Below are positions 1-5,354 of a stretch of 7,846 bases of DNA, piece by piece. Position 1 is the first letter of the stretch. Each line of letters starts with the position of its first letter. The translations under genes and the position numbers were made by a program. The stretch comes from Cyclobacteriaceae bacterium (GTDB lineage Bacteria > Bacteroidota > Bacteroidia > Cytophagales > Cyclobacteriaceae), in contig JALWRJ010000110.1 of the NCBI GenBank assembly GCA_026994125.1, forward strand, positions 1 to 7,846, in the 5' to 3' direction. The notes beneath the pieces are model-generated. The model searched no databases. It saw only the letters and a list, made by a program, of their open reading frames with translations, and was not told where the DNA came from.

Positions 1-756
1 GGTATCTCCTACTTGCACATCTTTTATGGAAACGGATTGTTGGCTCCCATCGGGTAGTATTTTTATTACTTGCTTGGGTTGCAGTCCAATTAGTTTTTTT
101 ATAGCCGAAGAGGTATTCGATTTAGCTTTCTCTTCAAGCAATTTACCAATGAGTATAAAGGTAATAATGGCAGCTGAGGCTTCGTAATACACATGAGGCT
201 CTAAACCACGCTGCAGCCAAAACTGTGGATTAATGGTATTAAACAAGCTAAAAATAAAAGCTATACCGGTGCTTAAAGCAACCAGGGTATCCATGTTGGT
301 AGTTTTATGTTTTAATTGATTGACAGCACTGGTAAAAAAACGAGCACCAAAAATAGCAAGCACAGGCAAAGTAAGTGCCATCATAACCCAGTTTGCATAA
401 GGCAAATTTTCGAAAAACATACCAATGGCCATTACCGGTATAGTAAGTACTGCTGCCCCAATGGTATGCCTGGTAAGTACTTGCAGTTTACTCGCTTGTT
501 GTTTCTCGGCTTCTTCCCGGGCCAGGTCGTCATCTTCTTCTACAATCATATCATAGCCCAACCCGTTTAGGGTAGTTCGCAATTCATTGGGAGATAATTC
601 CAACGATTCGAACTCAATTTTAACACTGGCATTGGCATAATTAACCTCAGCCTTGGCTACTCCATCGGCCTGGTTTAGGGCATTTTCTACACTAGTAGCG
701 CAGGCTGCACACGACATGCCTGTTACCGGAAATGTTTTGATTTTTGTTGTAGCCAT
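1..756 (-). CDS. copA: Copper-translocating P1B-type ATPase (CopA-like), N-terminal 252 residues; C-terminus beyond window
   Basis: The minus strand is open without a stop from the ATG at 756 to the window edge. The protein should pump Cu(I) out of the cytoplasm across the inner membrane using ATP. Residues 1-70 form a heavy-metal-associated domain with the GMSCAAC metal loop (Cys16, Cys19). After an acidic linker (about 72-90), hydrophobic helices lie near 97-115, 122-141, 154-173 and 191-208. The segment NMDTLVALSTG (about 154-164) and the helix leading into LIGKLLEEKAK (202-212) are characteristic of copper P1B ATPases, followed by the start of the actuator domain. The CPC metal site, DKTG phosphorylation site and ATP-binding domain lie outside the window, so copper rather than silver or another soft metal is inferred from family resemblance. 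An in-frame ATG at 777 would add seven residues (MYKRGQT), but the Shine-Dalgarno-like AGAGGA sits six bases before 756, which favours that start. Confidence 0.93.
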   Translation of the reverse strand, partial: MATTKIKTFPVTGMSCAACATSVENALNQADGVAKAEVNYANASVKIEFESLELSPNELRTTLNGLGYDMIVEEDDDLAREEAEKQQASKLQVLTRHTIGAAVLTIPVMAIGMFFENLPYANWVMMALTLPVLAIFGARFFTSAVNQLKHKTTNMDTLVALSTGIAFIFSLFNTINPQFWLQRGLEPHVYYEASAAIITFILIGKLLEEKAKSNTSSAIKKLIGLQPKQVIKILPDGSQQSVSIKDVQVGDT

Positions 757-762
757 AGTTTG

Positions 763-768
763 TCCTCT
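763..768 (-). promoter_or_regulatory. Ribosome binding site deciding the copA start
   Basis: On the minus strand AGAGGA lies six bases before the ATG at 756. It is the clearest Shine-Dalgarno-like sequence noted in the window and falls inside the seven-codon extension that an ATG at 777 would create. This argues for the shorter protein. Confidence 0.55.
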
Positions 769-792
769 TTTATACATTGGGTTTTCTAAAAG

Positions 793-800
793 CAAAACTA
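793..800 (-). promoter_or_regulatory. Candidate Bacteroidota -7 promoter element for copA
   Basis: The minus strand reads TAGTTTTG, an exact match to the Bacteroidota -7 consensus TAnnTTTG. Transcription would start at about 788, giving a leader of roughly 32 bases before the ATG at 756. The nearest upstream TTG is about 25 bases away, longer than the usual 19-21, so the -33 element is weak or absent. This is a pattern match only; an 8-base motif with two free positions will also occur by chance in AT-rich DNA. Confidence 0.35.
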
Positions 801-807
801 ACAAGGA

Positions 808-840
808 TGTATCGGCCGCTTATTACAAAATTTTGATACA
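808..840. repeat. Inverted repeat TGTATC/GATACA flanking a CAAAATTTTG palindrome upstream of copA
   Basis: TGTATC at 808-813 is matched by its reverse complement GATACA at 835-840. Between them lie the palindromes CGGCCG (813-818, sharing one base with the left arm) and CAAAATTTTG (826-835, sharing one base with the right arm). The element sits just upstream of the candidate -7 box for copA, where an operator could lie. The arms are short and it does not resemble a CueR or CopY site that I can recognise, so it may be chance. Confidence 0.25.
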
Positions 841-953
841 ATTAATAAAATTATGAGTAGTAACACCTGTTAAAATAAGACCTTTTGGTATTGTTTAATT
901 TAAAGAAATTAATTAGATTAAAGGTTAAATTCTAACACCTAAAATGTACAGCC

Positions 954-1415
954 ATGAAAGCACTACTACTCCTACTCACACTACTGGTTATTGACACTCC
1001 TTTTACAACGGTTGATAAAGAAAAATCGAAGTTTGAAGGTTCATGGAAGCTAGTTAAATACAACTATGACAATGGAAACGAATTAAATGATGTACCTCCT
1101 TTTATGAAGTATGTAAAAAATGTAACCAAATCGCATTTTTCGTGGTGTTCGTATAATCCTGATGATGGCAAGGTAGTAGGCATGGGAGGAGGCACCTATT
1201 TTTATGATAAAAACAGGTATGTTGAAAAAACAGATTTTTGGTACCCGGCAGGTTCAGGTATCCCCGGCACCGAAACATCCTTTTCGTATTCGTTTAAAGG
1301 CAAACAGTGGAGAATTGAAGGGTATATAAAATCGTTAACCTTAAACCCATCGACCGGTGAGTTTACCGAAGTGGATTCAACTTACATGGTTGAGGTATGG
1401 CAACGGTTAGAGTAA
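954..1415 (+). CDS. Small probably exported protein, lipocalin-like (hypothetical)
   Basis: This 153-residue protein has no firmly recognised function. Residues 1-14 are strongly hydrophobic after Met-Lys, which suggests a short signal sequence, but no clear signal-peptidase site or lipobox cysteine follows. The rest is rich in aromatic residues and predicted beta structure. It opens with FEGSWKLVKYNYDNG (27-41), continues with TKSHFSWCSYNPDDGKVV (58-75) and a glycine-rich GMGGGTY (76-82), and ends with MVEVWQRL. The order 'GxWKLV ... SHFxW ... GGGTY ... Y.EK ... WxR' resembles small lipocalin-like beta-barrel proteins common in Bacteroidota; that assignment is inference. It is divergent from copA with 197 bp between start codons and convergent with the next gene, so it is probably transcribed alone. 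No Shine-Dalgarno sequence precedes the ATG. Confidence 0.8.
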   Translation: MKALLLLLTLLVIDTPFTTVDKEKSKFEGSWKLVKYNYDNGNELNDVPPFMKYVKNVTKSHFSWCSYNPDDGKVVGMGGGTYFYDKNRYVEKTDFWYPAGSGIPGTETSFSYSFKGKQWRIEGYIKSLTLNPSTGEFTEVDSTYMVEVWQRLE

Positions 1416-1432
1416 TCTAAAAAAGGCTACTA

Positions 1433-1840
1433 CTATGCCATCGATTTAACTAAATGCTTAGTCTCCATTTGATTGGGTGCTGATGCACTTTGATTGGCAG
1501 GTTGTTGGTAGGTGGCCAATACTTGTCTAAAGCTATCTATGTTATAATCAAGTTGATATGCTAACTCCTGGCAAAATAGTTTCTTTTGCCAATTAAGTTT
1601 TTTTACAGCTATTAACTCGCAAATGTTGTTCATATAAGCCTGCTTTTGTTTAGGAGAAAGCGCTCCAAATGAGCCTATCGGTTCGGGAGATTCTATTAAG
1701 CGATTAAGCTCTGCCTTTGAAAAGTTACATTCTTTGGCCACACGTTTTATAAGCTTAGCTTCAGGAGAAGCGGTTGCTACGGATGGAATTTCAGCCAGGT
1801 GAATGAGTACATTAATGCGTTGTCTTGATACGATATCCAT
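1433..1840 (-). CDS. TerB-like all-helical protein with degenerate acidic motifs
   Basis: The 135-residue protein looks like a single TerB-family (tellurite-resistance-like) helical domain at about 5-108, with a low-complexity Gln/Ser/Ala tail from about 111. Family-like features are RINVLIHLAE (8-17), LIKRVAKECNFSKAELNRLIESPEPI (30-55), LSPKQKQAYMNNICELI (61-77) and FCQELAYQLDYN (89-100). In typical members the stretches after 'HLAE' and after 'ELI' carry acidic D-G-x-(I/V)...E motifs thought to bind metal. Here they read IPSVATASPEA (18-28) and AVKKLNWQKK (78-87), so the acidic residues are mostly gone. There is no signal peptide or membrane helix, so it is probably cytoplasmic. No other ter genes are nearby, and a tellurite role cannot be inferred. 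It converges with the lipocalin-like gene at a 17-bp gap and lies downstream of, but is terminator-separated from, the aldehyde dehydrogenase gene. Confidence 0.72.
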   Translation of the reverse strand: MDIVSRQRINVLIHLAEIPSVATASPEAKLIKRVAKECNFSKAELNRLIESPEPIGSFGALSPKQKQAYMNNICELIAVKKLNWQKKLFCQELAYQLDYNIDSFRQVLATYQQPANQSASAPNQMETKHLVKSMA

Positions 1841-1849
1841 ACTAATTTA

Positions 1850-1857
1850 CAAATCTA
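1850..1857 (-). promoter_or_regulatory. Candidate Bacteroidota -7 promoter element for the TerB-like gene
   Basis: The minus strand reads TAGATTTG, an exact TAnnTTTG match, ending nine bases before the ATG at 1840. If used, the transcript would have a leader of only a few bases. No TTG lies at the usual -33 distance. The match is suggestive because a terminator just upstream means this gene needs its own promoter. Confidence 0.3.
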
Positions 1858-1905
1858 AGCCAACCCGATTCTTAAATTATCGCATTAAAATAGGGCTAAT
1901 ATTTT

Positions 1906-1945
1906 AAAAACAAAAGCCCAAGCTTATAAAATTACTATTTTGGGC
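1906..1945 (-). terminator. Intrinsic terminator of the aldehyde dehydrogenase gene
   Basis: Read on the minus strand, GCCCAA pairs with TTGGGC around an 18-base AT-rich loop (stem arms at 1945-1940 and 1921-1916) and is followed at once by TTTTGTTTTT. It begins seven bases after the stop codon of the aldehyde dehydrogenase. An alternative inner pairing AAAAT/ATTTT is possible. The stem is short but GC-rich at its base, and the U-tract is good. It separates this transcript from the TerB-like gene downstream. Confidence 0.65.
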
Positions 1946-1951
1946 GCAGAA

Positions 1952-3382
1952 TTACAGGTATTTGGCTACAAACCGGGTAAGTTTACTTATAATATTAGAA
2001 TAAGGCGGGTAAAAAAACTTAATAGAGGTAAGCCCAACGCGTTGTTTTAGTACTGCTTTTTCGTTGGAAAAAGCCAAAAACCCATAATAGCCATGCGACT
2101 TACCAATGCCGCTATTGTTTACCCCACCAAAGGGAAGATCGTGGTTTGTAAAATGCAGTACCGATTCGTTTACACAAACCCCACCGGCAGGCACCTGTTT
2201 AATAATTTGTTTTTTATTTTTAGCTGACCTGCTAAAGATATATAGTGCTAAAGGTTTAGGACGCTTACCAATGGCCTCGATAACTTCGCTTAACCGGGAG
2301 TATTTAACCAAGGGTAATAGCGGGCCAAAAATTTCTTCTTGCATTATTCGGCTACTCTCAGCTGCCTGGGTAATGAGGGTAGGTTCAATAAGGTTATCGG
2401 AGGCCGAGGCGGTTCCTCCAAAGCTAATATTACCCCCTGTTTCAATTACATCTTCAAGCAAGCCAGTAACACGCTTAAAGTGGCTATTATTTACAATTCG
2501 TGCGTAATCTTCTTTGTTTACTTGTTCATCTTTATAATATTCCCTTTGAATAGCTTTTTTGAGCTCTTCCTGAAAAGCTTCAAAAACATTATTATGAACA
2601 AAAACATAATCGGGAGCAATGCAAGTTTGTCCACAGTTCATAAACTTACCCCACACCAACTTTTCGGCAGCATCTTTAATATGGGCAGTTTCATCCACTA
2701 TAACGGGCGATTTACCGCCTAGTTCTAAGGTTACCGAAGTTAAATTTTTGGCGGCAGCTTCCATCACAATTTTACCTACTGCTGGGCTACCGGTAAAAAA
2801 GATATGGTCGAATGGCAAGGCCAACAATTGCTGCGAAGTATGTACTTCGCCCTGAATTACTTTAACCTCATCTTCTAAAAACAATTCGTCCATCATATCC
2901 TCAAGCAATTGGGCTGTGTGAGGGGTCATTTCCGATGGTTTTAAAATAGCGGTATTGCCGGCTGCAATGGCTTCAATTAGGGGCAGCAGCATAAGGTTAA
3001 AGGGATAGTTCCATGGAGCTATAATGAGGCACACTCCTTTGGGTTCTACATAAATAGACGAGGAGGAACCAAATAATGGCAATGGTGTGGGTACCCGTTT
3101 GGGGCGCACCCAGCGGTGCAAGTTACTAATAGCATGCCGGGCAGCAGCTACCACCGGCTGCACTTCGGATAACAATACTTCTACCTCAGGCTTTTTAAAA
3201 TCGTTGTAAAGTGCTTCAATAATTTTGTCGGTATGGGCGGTTACCCAGCGCTTAATTTTTTTTAGTTTAGTTTTTCGATCAGCAATACTACCCGCCCGTA
3301 GCTCAACCGATTTGCGTTTTTGAGCCTCAAATAATTCTACAAAAGGATTGGTTTCTGTTTGGGTTCTTTGCGCAGTATTCAT
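1952..3382 (-). CDS. NAD(P)-dependent aldehyde dehydrogenase, class 3 type
   Basis: This 476-residue enzyme should oxidise aldehydes to carboxylic acids with NAD(P)+. The full ALDH fold is present at normal length for the shorter class-3 branch. It shows APWNYPF (122-128) with the oxyanion-stabilising Asn125, ILKPSE (146-151) with the cofactor-contacting Lys148, FTGSPAVGK (196-204) in the Rossmann fold, LELGGKSP (219-226) with general base Glu220, GQTCIAPDY (251-259) with nucleophile Cys254, and EEIFGPLLP (349-357). Class 3 is indicated by the GQTCIAPDY context and the C-terminal FYPPYS (457-462) followed by a hydrophobic basic tail. No signal peptide is seen. Bacterial class-3 enzymes often act on medium-chain, fatty or coniferyl-type aldehydes; the neighbours do not reveal the substrate. 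An unusual Cys250 lies four residues before the nucleophile, where alanine is common. The start at 3382 is 42 bp from the divergent pyrophosphohydrolase start. An intrinsic terminator follows the stop. Confidence 0.95.
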   Translation of the reverse strand: MNTAQRTQTETNPFVELFEAQKRKSVELRAGSIADRKTKLKKIKRWVTAHTDKIIEALYNDFKKPEVEVLLSEVQPVVAAARHAISNLHRWVRPKRVPTPLPLFGSSSSIYVEPKGVCLIIAPWNYPFNLMLLPLIEAIAAGNTAILKPSEMTPHTAQLLEDMMDELFLEDEVKVIQGEVHTSQQLLALPFDHIFFTGSPAVGKIVMEAAAKNLTSVTLELGGKSPVIVDETAHIKDAAEKLVWGKFMNCGQTCIAPDYVFVHNNVFEAFQEELKKAIQREYYKDEQVNKEDYARIVNNSHFKRVTGLLEDVIETGGNISFGGTASASDNLIEPTLITQAAESSRIMQEEIFGPLLPLVKYSRLSEVIEAIGKRPKPLALYIFSRSAKNKKQIIKQVPAGGVCVNESVLHFTNHDLPFGGVNNSGIGKSHGYYGFLAFSNEKAVLKQRVGLTSIKFFYPPYSNIISKLTRFVAKYL

Positions 3383-3424
3383 AGTATTGAGTTTAATTCC
3401 TTAAATATACAACCTAAATTTTAT

Positions 3425-3898
3425 ATGGATAAGATAGACGCGCTCAATCAGGTAGCAAAATTTCATACTACCTTTAAACATCCGGTACTTGCCAACCCGC
3501 AAATTCCATCTGCTAAGCGCTGTAATTTACGCGTTTCGCTATTGCAAGAAGAATTAAACGAGCTTAAAGAGGCCATCGAAAACAATAATTTGGTAGAGGT
3601 AGCTGATGCGCTTTGCGATATTCAGTATGTATTAGCCGGAGCAGTGTTAGAATTTGGTATGGGCGAAAAATTTGTAGAGCTGTTTAATGAAGTTCAACGC
3701 TCCAACATGAGTAAGGCCTGTAAAACACGTGAGGAAGCGGAACAAACGGTGGCTCATTACCGGAAAACTAAAGGGGTATCGGCTCATATTGAAGAGCATG
3801 ACGGCTTGTTTTTGGTGTATAGAAACGATGATAAAAAAACGCTTAAATCGGTGGCCTATTCGCCTGCTAATCTAAAAGGAATTTTAGAAAATAAATGA
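3425..3898 (+). CDS. MazG/PRA-PH-type all-alpha nucleoside triphosphate pyrophosphohydrolase
   Basis: This 157-residue protein belongs to the all-alpha NTP pyrophosphatases, which hydrolyse nucleotides to monophosphate and pyrophosphate. The Mg2+-binding signature is intact: EELNE (Glu42, Glu43, Glu46) in one helix and EVADALCD (Glu58, Asp61, Asp65) in the next. FNEVQRSNMSK (87-97) follows, as in the branch containing Deinococcus DR2231-type dUTPases and HisE-like proteins. A C-terminal stretch of about 45 residues (HYRKTKG..., then VYRNDDKKTLKSVAYSPANL, 131-150) lies beyond the helical core. A house-cleaning role on non-canonical nucleotides is more likely than histidine synthesis because no his genes are nearby; the substrate is unknown. 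The reading frame is open back to an ATG at 3359. I chose 3425 because homology starts at MDKIDALNQVAKFH, and the longer form would add 22 unlikely residues overlapping the aldehyde dehydrogenase start. Confidence 0.88.
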   Translation: MDKIDALNQVAKFHTTFKHPVLANPQIPSAKRCNLRVSLLQEELNELKEAIENNNLVEVADALCDIQYVLAGAVLEFGMGEKFVELFNEVQRSNMSKACKTREEAEQTVAHYRKTKGVSAHIEEHDGLFLVYRNDDKKTLKSVAYSPANLKGILENK

Positions 3899-3952
3899 GA
3901 CGATCTATGCTGTATAAAGGCAAATGTTTAAAGAGTGATATAAGGGAGGGTA

Positions 3953-4540
3953 TTAGAGGTTTAGATTATTACCAATGGCTTTATAATCCGTTTGTAAATC
4001 CATTTTTAGCTCTTTTAACATTTCGCGGTACATTTTTAACACTATTTCGTCTTCTCTTTTTCCCAGGCCATAATACACCCCGTAAAGCACCCGGGTATCT
4101 TTATAATAAGGTTTAGTCCATATTTTAGCCCCATTTAAATTGTACAGGTTAAATTCTACTTCCAGTTGGTAATCGGCACTAAACATAGGCAGCCCTAACA
4201 AGTTAATGGTATAAAGAGTAAGTGTTGAAAATATAAACAGCGCCTTATTTGTCATGTTAGATTCATTAATGGTAACTACACTTTCTATTGTGCCCTTATA
4301 GTTTCCATTTTGTTCACATATATTGGGTAGTTCGCGTTGAAACAATGTAAACATTTTACTATTTCCGGGAAGGCTACCCAAAGAGGCCAAGCTAATTTTG
4401 TGTTCGCCATTTTTTATTTTTAGGGCTGGTAACTTAGGTGATACCTGCTGCTCACCGGGTTGCAGCAAGGCCGGGTCGAAGGTGGTTTTACATGCTGTTA
4501 AAACAAAAGCACCGAGCATTAAGATGAAAAGTTTATTCAT
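3953..4540 (-). CDS. Lipoprotein of unknown function with an internal hydrophobic segment
   Basis: The 195-residue product starts with a lipoprotein signal peptide: MNK, a hydrophobic core (4-15) and lipobox LTAC with the lipidated Cys17. The following residues are KTTF, with no aspartate at +2. It is therefore probably anchored in the outer membrane or periplasmic face. I do not recognise the mature domain. It has a beta-rich pattern in SADYQLEVEFNLYNLNGAKIW (121-141), a tyrosine-rich VLYGVYYGLG (151-160) and a charged helix REDEIVLKMYREMLKELKM (162-180). A hydrophobic stretch at about 99-120 could be a membrane helix or a buried core. It is the last gene of the leftward cluster, 93 bp after the smaller OmpA gene; a hairpin lies between them, so co-expression may be only partial. 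It converges with the pyrophosphohydrolase gene across 54 bp in which I see no clear terminator. Confidence 0.8.
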   Translation of the reverse strand: MNKLFILMLGAFVLTACKTTFDPALLQPGEQQVSPKLPALKIKNGEHKISLASLGSLPGNSKMFTLFQRELPNICEQNGNYKGTIESVVTINESNMTNKALFIFSTLTLYTINLLGLPMFSADYQLEVEFNLYNLNGAKIWTKPYYKDTRVLYGVYYGLGKREDEIVLKMYREMLKELKMDLQTDYKAIGNNLNL

Positions 4541-4609
4541 ACCAGCTTTATTCTAAACATGAAGCCATGATAGCCATTAGCCACATTAAAAATTAAGAAT
4601 TAAACTTTA

Positions 4610-4635
4610 AGTGCATTAAGTATCTTAAAAGCACT
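4610..4635 (-). terminator. Probable hairpin terminator or attenuator after the smaller OmpA gene
   Basis: The outer arms AGTGC/GCACT (4610-4614 and 4631-4635) and inner arms TTAAG/CTTAA (4616-4620 and 4624-4628) form about ten base pairs closed by a three-base loop, with a small 1x2 internal loop. On the minus strand the hairpin starts inside the TAG stop codon and is followed by a U-rich but interrupted tract (TAAAGTTTAATTCTTAATTTTT). The weak tract suggests partial termination before the lipoprotein gene. Confidence 0.45.
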
Positions 4636-5350
4636 ATTCTTTAATAATACGCACTTCCACCCTTCGGTTTTTTGCCCGGTCTTCAGGACTATTACCTTGA
4701 GTAAGCGGCTGAGAGCCCCCAAAGGCTTTGGTAAGCACCCTTTTTTCGGCAATGCCATTCGAAACTAAAAAGTCTTTTAACGCTTTTACACGTTCTTCAG
4801 AAAGCTCCATATTTTTTACCGGAGATCCTCTAAAATCGGTGTGTCCCTCTAATTGTATAACCATGGTTGGCGATTCTTTTAGCATATTCACTAAACTGTT
4901 TAATTCTTCAAACGAATCGCTGGTAATTTTGGCCTTACCTTGTTCAAAGTTTAGGTTATGTAAGCTTAGCACACTGCCAACACCACCCACTTTAAGCAAA
5001 AAGGTATCTACACGCACCAGGTTATCATTGGCACCTTCTAAAGGCTTTACAATCTCTGATAAGGACAGGTAGCCATCCTTTTTAATAATGATAGAATAGC
5101 TTTCGCGTGCTCTAAAATATGCTTCAAATGCACCTTGTTCGTTGGTTCTTAAAAGGCCTATTTCGGACTGGTAAGGCAATTTTTTATATTGCACACTTAC
5201 CCCAGCCAAAGGCTTACCCGAAAACTCATCGATAACAATACCGGTATAGGACACCAGGCTATCGGGAGCCACAGAAGTAGAGGCACTAGCTTGCCATGCT
5301 GTTACTAGTACAATAGCTGTTAAGGTGAACGATAATAGTTTCTTATTCAT
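4634..5350 (-). CDS. OmpA-family protein with N-terminal carboxypeptidase-regulatory-like domain
   Basis: This is a 238-residue exported protein. A Sec signal peptide occupies 1-23 (MNKK, hydrophobic core, cleavage near ASA). Residues 34-103 form a CarboxypepD_reg-like beta-sandwich (SYTGIVIDEFSGKPLAGVSV ... KKDGYLSLSE). Residues 127-238 form an OmpA-like peptidoglycan-binding domain with NLNFEQGKAKI (132-142), LEGHTD (167-172), LSEERVKAL (183-191) and KNRRVEVRI (227-235). The residues that hold diaminopimelate in OmpA correspond to Asp172 and Arg187, and their 15-residue spacing is kept, so binding should work. There is no transmembrane beta-barrel. An in-frame ATG at 5374 would overlap the upstream gene by 20 bp and put eight residues before the signal peptide. 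The ATG at 5350, four bases after the upstream stop, fits better and implies coupled translation. It probably acts in the periplasm beside its larger neighbour. Confidence 0.92.
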   Translation of the reverse strand: MNKKLLSFTLTAIVLVTAWQASASTSVAPDSLVSYTGIVIDEFSGKPLAGVSVQYKKLPYQSEIGLLRTNEQGAFEAYFRARESYSIIIKKDGYLSLSEIVKPLEGANDNLVRVDTFLLKVGGVGSVLSLHNLNFEQGKAKITSDSFEELNSLVNMLKESPTMVIQLEGHTDFRGSPVKNMELSEERVKALKDFLVSNGIAEKRVLTKAFGGSQPLTQGNSPEDRAKNRRVEVRIIKE

Positions 5351-5354
5351 TGGA

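Noticed and set aside
316..856. Plus-strand reading frames of 84 and 67 codons (316-570 and 653-856)
   Set aside because: They are antisense shadows of the copA coding region, which shows clear family motifs on the minus strand.
1433..1840. Tellurite-resistance function for the TerB-like protein
   Set aside because: No other ter genes are present and the acidic metal-binding motifs are missing; family resemblance alone does not support the phenotype.
2106..2855. Three overlapping plus-strand reading frames opposite the aldehyde dehydrogenase
   Set aside because: The minus strand encodes a full aldehyde dehydrogenase with all catalytic residues; these frames are its shadows.
3359..3424. 22-residue N-terminal extension of the pyrophosphohydrolase
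   Set aside because: It overlaps the start of the divergent aldehyde dehydrogenase and does not resemble the family; the ATG at 3425 begins the conserved part.
3895..4116. 73-codon plus-strand reading frame whose ATG overlaps the stop of the pyrophosphohydrolase gene (ATGA)
   Set aside because: The overlap looks like translational coupling, but most of the frame lies opposite the lipoprotein gene, its composition is unlike a real protein, and the lipoprotein has a clear lipobox.
4728..5072. 114-codon plus-strand reading frame
   Set aside because: Antisense to the smaller OmpA gene, whose domains are clear.
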